Assembly (NCBI GenBank): GCA_951640165.1
Contig: OX621235.1
Coordinates: 248,001-312,000, forward strand
Direction of reading: 5' to 3'
DNA: 64,000 nt
From: Pseudoips prasinana
Lineage: Eukaryota > Arthropoda > Insecta > Lepidoptera > Nolidae
The position numbers were made by a program, and so were the translations under genes. Numbering within the stretch: the first letter of the stretch is position 1; every line of letters begins with the position of its first letter. Of this stretch, positions 43,034 through 54,020 are shown piece after piece. The notes below the pieces were generated by a model. It had not been told where the DNA came from, searched no databases, and saw nothing but the letters and a program-made list of their open reading frames with translations.

Positions 43034-45958
43034 TTATTCACCATTGGTTAAAACATTTCTAATACTGGCCATAAATGATCTTTTACTTACGAAAAAAGGA
43101 TCTATGTCACTAAATGTTGTGTTATATATACGTGCGATTCTAGTCATGACAGCGTTTTTGCCATATGATGTGGGATGTGATGGCACAGACAACATTTGTG
43201 TATGACGCGTACGATAGGTTGGGGTATTAAATATTATTTTAGAGAGTAGTTCAGGGCAGTCTATGCGTCCGCAAAGTATGTCAAAAAGTAGGCCCATATC
43301 CATCATAGTTCGCCTCTCTTCTAAAGTAGGTAAGTTGTACGTACGACAATTTTCCGTGTAATCTATATTCGGTTTTTTAAATTTAAAGTTCAAGTTACGT
43401 ATAAACTTTTTCTGTATTCGCTCTATTCTTTTAATATGAATTGCATAATATGGCGACCAAATCTGGCAGGCGTATTCTAAATTGCTTCGGACGTAAGCGT
43501 AATAGACAACTTTTAAACATGTGATACTTTTGAAAGGCTGACAAGTTCGCATAACAAAACCAAGATTTCGATAAGATTTATTCACTATATTATCAATGTG
43601 AGTGATCATTGCCATTTTTGTATCAAGCGTAACCCCAAGGTCCCGGATGGTTTCATCTCTTTGTATTAGCACTCCGTCAAAATTATAATTAAATTTAATG
43701 ATGGTTCTTTTGCGACTGAAACTTATACATTGACATTTAGAAATATTTATGGAGATTTTATTTTTTATGTAGTAGTTATATAAGTTATCTAAATCTCTTT
43801 GTAGTTCGAAACAGTCATTCAAATCTCTTACTTTAGCGAATAGTTTTTTATCGTCAGCATACAATAAGTGATTAGATTGAAGGCATTGAGAAATGTCATG
43901 TATGTATGAATTATAAAAAAGCGGTCCAAGATGCGATCCCTGAGGTACGCCGGAAGGGATGTGAATATAATCCGACTTAAAACCACCTAATACAACGGCC
44001 TGTGAACGGTTTGATAGATAGGATTTTATCCAGCGTAGCAAATCACCATGAATACCCAATAATTGCAATTTTTCTAACAGAATGACATGATCCACACGAT
44101 CGAATGCTTTTTCAAAATCAGTGTAGATCACGTCTACCTGTCCCCCATTTTCCATGTGTTCCAAAACGAAGTCTGTGTAAACTGCTAAATTAGTAACAGT
44201 AGAGCGACCTTGAATAAACCCGTGCTGAGTTTCAGCTATTCCTTTCGAAATAACTTGATATATGTTCTCATATACCAGTTTTTCCAATGTTTTACCTAAT
44301 ACATTTATAATGGAAATTGGTCTATAATTTTCTATTTTGGACTTTGAACCCTTTTTGTGAATGGGTATGATGTGGGCTTTTTTCCACTCTGCAGGGAAAC
44401 TACAAACTTCAAAAGACCGTTTAAAGAGTACCATTACAGGAAGTGCTAGGCTTTTAGCGCAAGATTTCAAAAAAATTGGAGGTATACCATCACAACCTGA
44501 ACCCTTTGATATGTCTAAAGAACTAAGCAACTTATAGACTTGATCCTTAGTAAAGTGAATAGTTGATAGAACTTCATTTTGTGAATGAACATTACTAAAA
44601 TTGTTAGCTGAACTTGCATTTGAGCTGTGAGTAGCGTAAACGCTTTTAAAATAGCTATTGAATGCGGAGCATATTGCATTACTGTCATTAAATATTTGAT
44701 CTCGTAGCGTGAATACTTGAGGATAACTTGAACCACCTCTTTTTGATTTAATGTAAGACCAGAAATTCTTTGGTGAGCGTTTTATATTACGTTCAGCGTC
44801 GTCATTGAAACGATTCAGGCAACTTTCCTGTATTTTATGGTGACGGTCTCTTAGTATGGCAAACTCGTCATAATCCCTCGGATTATTAAACATTTTCCAT
44901 CTTTTGTGAGCTTTAAATTTTTCTTTTATGATTTTAATAAGAGCAGATGTGTACCATATTGGATAAGAAACATTTTTAATGGATAGTGGTACATATAATG
45001 CGAGACATTTATGTATTTCAACATAAAATGCCTCAACAGCATCGTCAATATTGTCAATATCTAGAATTTCATACCAATTTATATCGATAAGATAATCATT
45101 AATTTTTTTATAGTCACATTTATAAAAGTTGTATCTTGGGGCCTTCTTCTCTTTAAGCCATTTAATGTGGATATCACTAATATCTAGTCTTAGCGGTGGG
45201 TGAAATTCGTCCAATTTAGTTAGGGGTTGAGTTTCAGAGACTGTTATTGGAAGATTGCAAAAACAAAGGTCGAGAATATTGCCACTGGTATTGGGAATTA
45301 AACAATATTGACTAAGACCCAGAAACTGAAGACTATCAACCAATATTTGAGCGCTGTCTTGTACTTCTGTGGGACCAATATGTTTTAATACATATCCCCT
45401 ATCGTTCCATCCTAAGCACGGCAAATTAAAGTCCCCGATCAATAAATAAAAATCATTACTATTGTAATTAAAAAGTTGAGTAACAGCTGACAATAAATTT
45501 AAAATATTTTGTGATAGTGAGGCATTGTCCGGGGGTATATACGCTAATATTATGTGCAAGTTAGCACTCGAATGTAATTTATGGGAGGGAATTGTTACAC
45601 AGAGCGATTCCGTCTTGTTTGAACACAACCATTTATTATTTATTTCTGCACCAAGTTCACGACGGATACATACCATCACGCCTCCGCCGGACTGTTTACC
45701 TGTGCACTCGAGATTACGGTCGCATCGAAATATGTCATACCTGTTGTCGCATAATTCTGTATCTAAAATATCGTTTTGTAACCAAGTTTCCGTCAAGAGT
45801 ATAATACTCAATTCCTGTAATAAAATGCGATTATACAATTCTAGACACTTAGTGCGTAGTCCACGCACGTTTTGATAGAGAATATTTAGTTTGGCTGGGA
45901 ATTTAGTATGAATAAACAATATGTCAATATTACTATATATATAATATGTTTTAACCAA
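43034..45958 (-). CDS. LINE ORF2: endonuclease plus reverse transcriptase, intact
   Basis: 974 aa without a stop. The N-terminal third is an APE-type endonuclease: LNILYQNVRGLRTK, the catalytic E in LLTETWL, SGGGVMVCI, and LLIGDFNLPCLGW with its D/N pair. The middle is the reverse transcriptase: GCDGIPPIFLKSC, IIPIHKKGSKSKIENYRPIS, GFIQGRSTVTNL, VIYTDFEKAFDRVDH (first Asp), SGVPQGSHLGPLFYN and HLLYADDKKLF (YADD). The thumb follows (IRDLGVTLDTKM) with a C-terminal region ending NVLTNGE. This is enough for target-primed reverse transcription. ORF2 probably starts nearer LNILYQNV; the first 20 residues look less conserved. Confidence 0.9.
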   Translation of the reverse strand: MVKTYYIYSNIDILFIHTKFPAKLNILYQNVRGLRTKCLELYNRILLQELSIILLTETWLQNDILDTELCDNRYDIFRCDRNLECTGKQSGGGVMVCIRRELGAEINNKWLCSNKTESLCVTIPSHKLHSSANLHIILAYIPPDNASLSQNILNLLSAVTQLFNYNSNDFYLLIGDFNLPCLGWNDRGYVLKHIGPTEVQDSAQILVDSLQFLGLSQYCLIPNTSGNILDLCFCNLPITVSETQPLTKLDEFHPPLRLDISDIHIKWLKEKKAPRYNFYKCDYKKINDYLIDINWYEILDIDNIDDAVEAFYVEIHKCLALYVPLSIKNVSYPIWYTSALIKIIKEKFKAHKRWKMFNNPRDYDEFAILRDRHHKIQESCLNRFNDDAERNIKRSPKNFWSYIKSKRGGSSYPQVFTLRDQIFNDSNAICSAFNSYFKSVYATHSSNASSANNFSNVHSQNEVLSTIHFTKDQVYKLLSSLDISKGSGCDGIPPIFLKSCAKSLALPVMVLFKRSFEVCSFPAEWKKAHIIPIHKKGSKSKIENYRPISIINVLGKTLEKLVYENIYQVISKGIAETQHGFIQGRSTVTNLAVYTDFVLEHMENGGQVDVIYTDFEKAFDRVDHVILLEKLQLLGIHGDLLRWIKSYLSNRSQAVVLGGFKSDYIHIPSGVPQGSHLGPLFYNSYIHDISQCLQSNHLLYADDKKLFAKVRDLNDCFELQRDLDNLYNYYIKNKISINISKCQCISFSRKRTIIKFNYNFDGVLIQRDETIRDLGVTLDTKMAMITHIDNIVNKSYRNLGFVMRTCQPFKSITCLKVVYYAYVRSNLEYACQIWSPYYAIHIKRIERIQKKFIRNLNFKFKKPNIDYTENCRTYNLPTLEERRTMMDMGLLFDILCGRIDCPELLSKIIFNTPTYRTRHTQMLSVPSHPTSYGKNAVMTRIARIYNTTFSDIDPFFVSKRSFMASIRNVLTNGE

Positions 45959-46253
45959 TGCATTTGCCAGACATGTACACGTATATATATGTATTTAATG
46001 CTGCGACTAATAAAATGAATTTTAATAAAGTTTAGATTTGAGGTTAAGTTTTTACGTTTTAAGTATATGTTACATATGTGATAATATCCAATCATACTTA
46101 CTAATAATAAATATCTGCACAAATAGGGTATGATATGATAACTTCTTCTACGATTTATCAAAACAATAATGTATTTTATTATTTTGAAGAATTGTTCAGT
46201 AAACAAACTCAAGAGAATATGTATTCCAAAACTAGAAACCAAAATATAGTTAT

Positions 46254-47144
46254 TTACACTATCTTTTTTAGGTCGTCGGCGTTTTTTATTAAGATTTTGG
46301 GTGACACATCGTCTTTTCTTGCAAAAATTTTTCCGTTGCGGACCCAGGCGAACTGGTAGTTTTTTAATTTAGATTTTTCACGAACATTCTTATATAGGAC
46401 CTTATTTGTGTGAGTCAGATGTTCATTTATGAATATATTCCTTGCGTCGCCAGTTATTCCGATATCTGCGGTAGTAATACCCTTTTTAGAACGTATGCCT
46501 GACAGTATACAGTCACGTTGAAAACTGGATCCAAGCTTCACGATTATCATTTTTGGGCGACCGGGTATTTTTGTCATAGGTTGGATTCTTGTTACGAACT
46601 TTATATCTTCCGTTGATAATTTCACACCCACGTAATCAGCAATAGATACAATATACTGCACAAGGTTTTCCTCGGATATTTGCGGGATACCAGAAATTTC
46701 CAGATTATCTGAGCGTGCACGCTGTTCTATATTATTTAATTCACATTCAAACCTAGTATTTTCTTCTTTTAACTGCGCCAACCGCTTATTTACGTCATTT
46801 TTAAGAACCTTCTGTTCGTTCTCCAGGAAGTCTAGGGATTCTTTTATACCCGATATATCCTTATGGAATTGGGATTGCTCCGTTTTAATAGTTTGAATGT
46901 CTAATTTGATGCTTTGAAGATCCTTTTTTATTACATTATTTATATCCTGTTGGATATTTGTGATTTGATTACTCAGGTCAGAGTTCAAGGAAGCAAGTTT
47001 TGAAGATATATCCGCTGAAAATTTCTCAAACATAGTCGAAATATCATCTTTTCCCTTTCTCTTGGTACGACGAAGATTATTGATATTTTGTAAATTATCA
47101 TCCTGAGAGGGTATATCAGAGCAAGTAGATGCGGCAGAATCCAT
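46254..47144 (-). CDS. LINE ORF1 protein (coiled coil, RRM-like and C-terminal domain)
   Basis: This is the RNA-binding partner of the LINE reverse transcriptase. From the preferred start (MDSAASTCSDIP) it has 296 aa: a basic patch LRRTKRKGKDDIS, a long coiled coil with regular hydrophobic heptads (about residues 40-145), an RRM-like segment starting RARSDNLEISGIPQ, and a C-terminal domain (FINEHLTHTNKVLYKNVREK, then GKIFARKDD) of the type seen in ORF1 proteins of insect Jockey/CR1-like LINEs. An in-frame ATG 44 codons upstream exists but would add poorly conserved sequence. The frame reaches its stop at 46254 without a break, 296 bases before ORF2 begins. Confidence 0.82.
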   Translation of the reverse strand: MDSAASTCSDIPSQDDNLQNINNLRRTKRKGKDDISTMFEKFSADISSKLASLNSDLSNQITNIQQDINNVIKKDLQSIKLDIQTIKTEQSQFHKDISGIKESLDFLENEQKVLKNDVNKRLAQLKEENTRFECELNNIEQRARSDNLEISGIPQISEENLVQYIVSIADYVGVKLSTEDIKFVTRIQPMTKIPGRPKMIIVKLGSSFQRDCILSGIRSKKGITTADIGITGDARNIFINEHLTHTNKVLYKNVREKSKLKNYQFAWVRNGKIFARKDDVSPKILIKNADDLKKIV

Positions 47145-47944
47145 GTTACTTGGTGAATATACACGCAGCGTTGACAGTTCGCGGACTCGAGCAGCGGTGC
47201 GAGACAAAGACCGCAAAGGTGTTGAAGCGGGATGAATTATATGCACACCACTTAAGCCGATACACTGATTTCGCACTTATGATTCTTAAAATACGGTGTA
47301 ATTTACGTTACTGTGATTTCAATTTATTAATTTGCAACCGATAACACGTCCGTTCTCTGCAGCAGTAAAACTGAGTTTTTTCATAATTTTTATAATTGCA
47401 TAGCTCGCAGCATATTGGAATATGGAAGTCCAGTCTGGAACCCAACTTACGATGTTTACCGTAGTTAACTAGAGCGAGTCCAAAAACGCTTTGTAGGTAT
47501 ATCAACTCTCATATCTTAATAACCAATGTAAAAACCTTAAGTCATACGAATCAAGGCTAACCCATTTTAACATGTCAACTTTACAAATAAGACGGAAAGG
47601 TGCGGATATTGTTTATCTTTATAAATTAATTAATGGTCATATAGATTGTGAAAGTTTACTGGAGAGAATTCAATTTGCTGAACCTTGCCAATGTAGTAGA
47701 CTTCGTGTAATAGGCGGACATTTGAAAGGGCTCATTGCCGAACCAATATTGGACAACATGCCCCATTTTATAGAATGGCCTCAAGTTATACCTAATGGCA
47801 TACGAGAGCTTTTTGACATCTTTTCCAGTGGCCTAGCATCAGCTAAACATTGCATTAAAAAAAGCTTATAGAGCCAATGCTCTGATAATTGTTAGCTTTT
47901 CCATTTTTTTTTGTAACTATTTTTATTAGTCAATCTTTAATTTA

Positions 47945-50900
47945 AATTTTTCAATTTATATAATTATAATAATAAGTACACTTTATTGCGTCATATAGAA
48001 TACAGTTCATTAAAATAAATAACAGTAATGTTCATGCAATAGGCGGCCTTATCGCTAAAAGCGATCTCTTCCAGGCAACCATTCAGTTGGATGAACCAAA
48101 ATTTATATGGATATTAAAAGGGGTATAAGATAGTGTACAGAATAGAAAAGAAATTAGATAACCTACAAAATTACGTAATGAATACGTATAAACTAAATAC
48201 ACATACATAAAGTATATATGAGTAGATAATATTAATACATAAACAAATTTACATATACATAAATATATATAGAAACGAATTAAATGCAGCAATTATATTA
48301 TTACTTACTGAGTTTAAGATAAAACTCTTTCACCTTTCTTCTAAAACTGTAAAGAGACTGCGCTGATCTAATGTGTACAGGTAGAGCATTCCATAGACGG
48401 GCAGCTTGGATAGTAAACGATTTATCCGTAAAAGTTGTTGTATGTAACGGTATTTTCAGTCGCAGATTTTCTGATGAACGAAGGGGCCGCGAGTATGTTG
48501 TGTGAAGGAACTTAAAACGTTCTTTAAGGTAGAAAGGAGTTGATGGATTGAACAGGATCCTGTAAAGAAGACAAAGAATGTGAGTATTCCGGCGAAAGCG
48601 AATAGGTAGCCACTTGAGCTTAGTACGAAATTCAGAGACGTGATCATACTTACGTAAACCAAATATGAATCGTATACAAAAATTTTGAAGTCGCTCAAGT
48701 TTATCTAGTTGTTCCTCCGTGAGATCAAGATAGCTGGTGTCGGCATAGTCAAGAATGGGGAGAAGAAGAGACTGGGCAAGAGCAATTTTGGTGGCAGTAG
48801 GAAGAAAGTTGCGAAGGCGTCGCAGGTAGCTGGCTGAGGCGAATAATTTCCTGCTGAGTTCTTGAAGTTGCGGACCCCAAGACAGAGTATTATCAATATA
48901 AATCCCCAAATTTTTTACCTTCTTAGCGTAAGGTATAATAATCCCATCAAAGGTAACTTGTGGAGTTTGGCGCCAGTCGATTCTTAAAAACTTTCGAGAG
49001 CTGCCGATTACAATGACTTGAGACTTCACTGGATTCACCTTCAAGCCATATCTCATGCTCCACTTACTGATGCGAGACAAATCTGCGTTAATTATTTCAA
49101 TGGCTTCCGACAACTTTTCAGGTGGTGCCTGAGAGTAAATCTGAAGATCATCTGCGTAAAGGTGGTATGAGGAAGTAAGTTGATCAGATATAGCATTGAT
49201 AAATATTGCGAAAAGTAACGGAGATAAAACGCCACCCTGTGGCACGCCGGCATTGGTGCAACACCAAGAAGAGAAAGTGTCTTCTATGCGAACACGCTGT
49301 CGACGGCCAAACAGGTAACTGCGAAACCAGTCAATTGCCGTTGGAGATATGTTAAGAGAACGAAGAATGGCCAGCAGGATATCAAAATCGACAGTGTTAA
49401 AGGCATTCAAATCAAATCATTTATTATTCATTACATTTTGGGTATTACATGGTCGTATGGTTAATATAAAATGAATCACCAAAATCTGCCTGTGAGGCGT
49501 ATGAATCGTTTGGTTAACAAAAGTGACACTAAAACTAGTACAATTAAAAAAAAAACATGTCAACAAGTGGTAAACTAAAAAGATTAAAATTTCCTATAAT
49601 AACTTACAAATGTCGTCAGATAAAATTACAATAACTATACAATATATTAGAAAAATAAATGAGAAAATATAAAATGTCATCACCTAAGTTATTCCAGATC
49701 AGATGTAGCATATAAACTGTCGAATTATTCTATACAAAATTATTTGTATTGGTAAAATCTAACAATGCAAGCACTGTAAGATTTCCATTTTCCATGCCAG
49801 ACCTTATATCTTCCGTAACATCAGAGATGTGGTAGTACTTTGGGTAGTACTATGACCTGGACGAAAACCGGATTGGAAAGGATTGAGGAGATTGTTCTTG
49901 TTAAGGAAGACACTTAGTTGGCTGTGAATAAGACGTTCAAGAACTTTGGATAGGAAAGGAAGTATATTAATTGGACGGTAATCTGATGGTGATACAGGAT
50001 TGGATATTTTAGGCAAAGGGGTAATTTGAGCTTCTTTCCACGAAGATGGGAAGGTACCGCTACAGACGGAATAATTAAGGATGTGTGTGATTATGGGCAG
50101 GATTTCGTCAAGGATGGGTAGGATCATGTTACGGCTGATGCAGTCGCTACCAATAGCATTGGACGTGACTGATAGTACGTTCTTCTTAACATCACAATCC
50201 GAAAATTGACATATAACAAACTGTGGATAGTTAGGTGTCGGAAAAGATGATAGATAGTTGAGTGTACCATTTTTAACTGTCCTATCAAAACTGGACGAAG
50301 CTGAGAAGTGCTGGTTTAGCGCGTTGAGATCTTGATTTTTGGGAGCTGCGTCATGCCGTGATTTTCCGACACCCATGGACCTAAGGAATTTCCAGACTTT
50401 AGCTGGATCTCCATTTTGAACAGATTGGTGAATATGCTGGCGTTGTGCATCTCTGCACACCTTATTGCAGTGATTTCTAATAACTAAATATTTGTTCCGT
50501 CGATGGTCAGACGGCGCATTGTTGAGCTTAGATTTAGCGTTGGCTTTTTTGTGTAATAGTTTCTTTATATTGTCGGTAAACCAAGGCGCCGGGATATGTT
50601 TTAGTTTAATGGCTCGAACAGGAGCATGTACATTATATAGGTTTATTAGAACTGTTGTGAAGTAGTTTACCTTTTTCATCTATTGAGTTGGCTGCAATAA
50701 GTGGTGTCCAGTCAATGCTGGTGGCATCCTCTCGAAGTTTGTTTAGCAACATACCACCAAAATTGCGTTGCAGTAGAGTTTTAGGTTTTGCCTTAGGGGG
50801 GCGAATTTTGTATGATAGATAAAGTCATGATGAGAAAAAGCGTCAGCTGAACTTTGTCCGTGCTTGGCGACATGTTGTAAAGAAGATACGAAGATAAGAT

Positions 50901-51118
50901 CGAGAAGGGAAGGAGAAGAGTTAGGAAAATGATCCGTCGCACCAGAAGGGAGTATAAAAAGGTTATTAGATTGAAGCAGAGATTGAAGTGAAGAGGAGCG
51001 GTGATCGTTTTTCAAGAGACAAGTGTTGAAATCCCCCATGACTATGGCGTGACTGTAGGAAGGTAGGAGGTTCTCCAAGAGTTTTTCAAATGAAGAAAAA
51101 TAGTTTACACGTAGTGAG
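47945..51118 (-). pseudogene. LINE (CR1/Jockey-like), near full ORF2, frameshifted and interrupted
   Basis: The minus strand encodes, in order: endonuclease (HAIVMGDFNTCLLK near 51060, then SHHDFI), a frameshift near 50740, the linker and reverse transcriptase start (50679-49804: FPSSWKEAQITPLPKISNPV, GFRPGHSTTQS), then a 345-base insertion (about 49412-49757) between codons for ALLDF and NAFNTV. The rest follows in 49410-48301 (NAGVPQGGVLSPLLFAIF, YHLYADDLQIYS, thumb and RLWNALPVHIRSAQS). The 3' UTR goes to about 47945 with gcctggaagagatcgctttt. Sister copy of 16880-20440. Tail-to-tail with the LINE ending near 47960. Confidence 0.85.
49412..49757 (-). mobile_element. Short retroposed insertion within the LINE
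   Basis: On the minus strand the host frame breaks after GNLTVLALLDF and resumes at NAFNTVDFD. The insert ends aataaatgatttgatttg, repeating gattt at the border, as expected for a 5'-truncated LINE 3' UTR with a gatttg tail. No coding capacity. Confidence 0.6.
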
Positions 51119-51143
51119 GGACTGTAGTAATTATGTCCTAATT

Positions 51144-51295
51144 GAAGTTATACTTCTTTTGGCGCGATGGAGAAAAATGATGAGAGTGAATTTTTACGAT
51201 GCGCGCGCATCGTAAAAATAACAGCATCAAGTTAGTTCTAGGTGGTATGAAAATTGATAACTATGTTCAAGTTGTATATTAAGAAGTATAACTTC
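51144..51295. mobile_element. Foldback MITE, monomer copy
   Basis: gaagttatacttctt (51144-51158) and its perfect inverse aagaagtataacttc (51281-51295) bound the element. The centre has the palindrome gatgcgcgcgcatc (51197-51210). The outer flank taacgcgtgtacataagtac is shared with the copies at 25165-28710 and 53745-54020, so the mobile unit may be larger. Confidence 0.8.
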
Positions 51296-51328
51296 TAACG
51301 CGTGTACATAAGTACACACAAGTTTTTT

Positions 51329-52620
51329 TAATTTTATTCTTTAGTTTAAGTCTTTTAGTTATTAAAGCACGCTGTGTTCACAATTTTACGGCATAAAATT
51401 TGGATATTTGTTTTATATACATTTGTGTTTTATATGAATGAGTTATTGTAGTTCGCGGTCGTACTCTTGTCCGGCGAGTACGAAATATCGGTTGGTGTGA
51501 TGTGAAGTGTCGCGAGAGTTTCTGATTGACTATCTATTCTAAGTTTACGGCGATCTCGTCGTCCGGGTCGTCGAGACGTGCCTGGGACGACGGTGCTTAG
51601 GTGTGAAAATCGTCGCTCTCGGTCGCCTGCACTTAATATCCGCGCCGCTAGCGATAATAGAATGAATCATGTAGTTGTGGGCAGCGGACGGCGTGAACGC
51701 TTTGTTCGGTCGTTCGTGTCGATGCCCGTGCCTATCTTATCGTCCGAACGTGTTGGAGGTGCTCCGGCGACGCGTCCCGGGTGAGGGCGGCCGGAGCTGT
51801 GGCCGTGCCGCTCATCTCGTAGGCTCACAGAATTGATCTCTTTTCAAGCACGCTGAACGAATTCATACAGGCCACTTATTGTGTAATTTGTTTAGTTTAG
51901 GTTACTGCTGAGTTACCATTTTTGTTTTTAATTTATAAGTATATTGGCTATTGAATTATGTATTAAGTGGCCGTAATTGAGAGTTTATGTGTGGTTAAAT
52001 TAATAAAAAAAAGGGACCGTGACGGTGCGCCGACACGGCCATGCTGACGTGCGTACTTCCTCGTGCGCTGGTTTACAAGAAGATGTCTAAAAAGGAACAT
52101 CAAGACATTAACGTTCGTTCATAGTAACAAAGAAATTTTAAATGTGTACGGTGCGGTTTACACAAACCCCTTCGGTTTAGCAATCTAAAGTACTCTCAGA
52201 CTGGTCCAGTTGACCCTGCAGTCTGATTGCTAGATCTGGCCCAGTTATCCATTTAACCCTTCAGATCACAGCTCTTGGTCCGATCATTGTTGATCCTTCA
52301 AATTCCCATCAGTTTTGAGACTTATGAATTTTACATGTAGACTATATGTATTCAGGTATTTGTTTGTCTCTGATATATACCTACTGGGGCCAGTAGACAC
52401 AGGTACTAAATTCCGGTCGCCTTATAATGGCATTATTTGCTGCATGAATAACCTTAACGTATTTTTTTTTTATTATTATTGGTTCCCAAATCGGACAATA
52501 CAATAACTCCTTCATATAAAACACAAATCTATATAAAACAAATAACCAAACTGTATGCCCTAAAATAGTGAACACAGCGTGCTTTAATAACTAAAAGACT
52601 TAAACTAAAGAATAAAATTA
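51329..52620. mobile_element. Unclassified element with 122-bp terminal inverted repeats
   Basis: Bases 51329-51450 recur in reverse complement at 52499-52620 with few differences (taattttattctttag and gaataaaatta ends). The 1048-bp centre changes from GC-rich (51450-51830, with tcgtcgtccgggtcgtcg) to AT-rich. No long ORF, pol III boxes or known transposase motif is seen; a 68-codon frame at 51578-51784 is unrecognised. No clear target duplication. It could be a MITE-like element or a foldback derivative of an unknown family. Confidence 0.55.
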
Positions 52621-52850
52621 AATATAAAAATAAATTAGGACATTATTCCAGATACTAAAAATTTAAATAAAAAATAGTAACTAAAAAAAACAAATGGAAA
52701 AGCTAACAATTATCTAAGCATTGGCTCTTCAAGCCTTTTTTTGATGCAATGTTTAGCTGATGCTAAGCCATTGAAAAAGATGTCAAAAAGCTGTCTTATG
52801 CCATTATAGCTTGAGGGAATATATAACTACGTCATAGAAATAAATTTATG
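52621..52850 (-). pseudogene. 3' end of the LINE family at 47394-47960
   Basis: The reverse complement reads through ccattgaaaaagatgtcaaa-type sequence equivalent to DIFSSGLASAKHCIKKSL, the stop and the 3' UTR motif gttagcttttccat. Strongly 5'-truncated. Confidence 0.75.
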
Positions 52851-53059
52851 AATAAGACAGCTATCAACCTAACGTCGACAGCACTATCGGTAAAATGGGC
52901 TTTTCAAACCCACTTTTCATTCTTTGATTGTTTTTTAAACTTTTAAAGGATAGGTATTTTCGTAGGAATCTGAATTCCAAAATGGTTCGTTTAAAACATA
53001 TCTATATGCAAATAATCGCGCTCTAATGTATATACCGCGAACCGCAGCTGCTTTTAGGA

Positions 53060-53628
53060 CTGTTATAAATATCGTATTGGTATATAAATATGGTATTCAG
53101 CTAAGTGAATCATGCAAATACTCATCTGGAGATGTGATGGTAGTGTTAAAAAACTTTATTTATATATCAATTCACTGCTTTATTTGCACTTGACTTAGGT
53201 ATGGCAACAGCTCTGTAGGGCTATCACTTATTGGATCGTGTATGAAAAGTCTGGTATTTTTCCAAAACAAACTCAAGTTGTAGCTAACCATCCGAAGACT
53301 TTAAGAAAGAGATACAGCAACGTTAAAAGCATTATAGATTGTCTAGAAATACAAATAAAAAACCTAGTAATGCTCTAAGACAAGCGCTAATTTGTTCGGA
53401 GTTAAATCGTGCAAGTCCATGAAATACTTGACTTTAATAACTCCGGATAGTCTTATTAACTTTATATCTGAAGGGTGTGGAGGAAGATCATCGGAGTCAG
53501 TCATTTTCGAGGACTGTGGATTTCTAGATCTGCTACCTAAAATGCCGCGGGAATCGCGGTCCGAGGTTTCAAGAATTTGTCAAATCCAAGTCAAGACCAC
53601 CCAGCGTCAGCGTTCACAAAAAAAATAA
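53060..53628 (+). pseudogene. Harbinger-type (DDE_Tnp_4) transposase pseudogene
   Basis: Frameshifted plus-strand pieces read KRYSNVKSIIDCLEIQI, ALRQALICSEVKSCKSMKYL and TPDSLINFISEGCGGRSSES, then IFEDCGFLDLLPKMPRE. This order (IDC, Y-K-x2-N-like, ITPxGLxxFxSxxxGGRxSDS, LLP) is the catalytic region of Harbinger/THAP-associated DDE_Tnp_4 transposases: the D in IIDC is the first acidic residue. The last (MADRGFK) region is lost. Only 53392-53628 is open. Confidence 0.7.
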
Positions 53629-53744
53629 CTAAGGGCCTGTTTGAGAACTTTATCTGTCAGTTTATTTATTTGTTAGTTAGCTATCCGACCATTTATCTGG
53701 ACATTGTAAACAGACCCTAAAGGGTCCTAAAAATATCTTTTTGA

Positions 53745-54020
53745 AGTTATACTTTTTTTGGCGCGAAGGAGAAAAATGATGAGAGTGAATTTTTACGATG
53801 CGCGCGCACACCGACACCAAAAAAAAATAACTGCATGAAGTTAGTTCTAGGCGGTATGAAAATGTATGAGAGTGAATTTTTACGATGCGCGCGCATCGTA
53901 AAAATAACAGCATGACGTTAGTTCTAGGTGGTATGAAAATTGATAACTATGTCAAGTTGTATATTAAGAAGTATAACTTCTAACGCGTGTACATAAGTAC
54001 ACACAAGTTTTTTATATTTT
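53745..54020. mobile_element. Foldback MITE, dimeric copy
   Basis: Two head-to-tail copies of the unit gagtgaatttttacgatgcg...gttagttctaggyggtatga are present (53784-53852 and 53870-53937), inside the outer ends agttatactttttttggcgc and agaagtataacttctaacgc. This is the same layout as 25165-28710 without its insertions and thus represents the empty form. Confidence 0.8.

Larger units (their letters stand above)
42637..47393 (-). mobile_element. Apparently full-length two-ORF LINE
   Basis: Minus-strand order is a short 5' UTR (47393-47277), ORF1, ORF2 and a 3' UTR of about 390 bases ending in a (aaat)n tail at 42637-42660. Both frames are open. It lies antisense inside an older LINE, whose codons resume at 47394. 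The 5-bp tttat at each border is the only possible duplication, so the exact ends are uncertain by a few bases. Probably the youngest and most complete retroelement in the window. Confidence 0.8.
41430..47960 (+). pseudogene. Decayed LINE split by two SINEs and a full-length LINE
   Basis: Pieces in order on the plus strand: 41430-41755 (APGDDGITNEILKGCL, then SYLKNRSQ, SGVPQGSHMGPLLFLIF and a degraded YADDLK box), 42153-42224 (DDDLIKLPNEINKLSEWCIENN), 42405-42636 (QIRDLSLI, ITDHIVQKASRLSGFICRQL) and 47394-47871 (CIARSILEYGSPVWNPTYDV, RVQKRF, IVYLYKLINGHID, stop), plus a 3' UTR with gttagcttttcca. Joining the codons across the third insertion gives IPVYNCIARS without loss. A second copy of the 3' end is at 52621-52850. 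Confidence 0.8.

Noticed and set aside
46254..47276. Viral insertion suggested by the ORF1 C-terminal domain, which resembles a domain also found in a baculovirus protein
   Set aside because: It is followed by a LINE ORF2 in normal spacing, and this domain is usual in ORF1 of insect LINEs.
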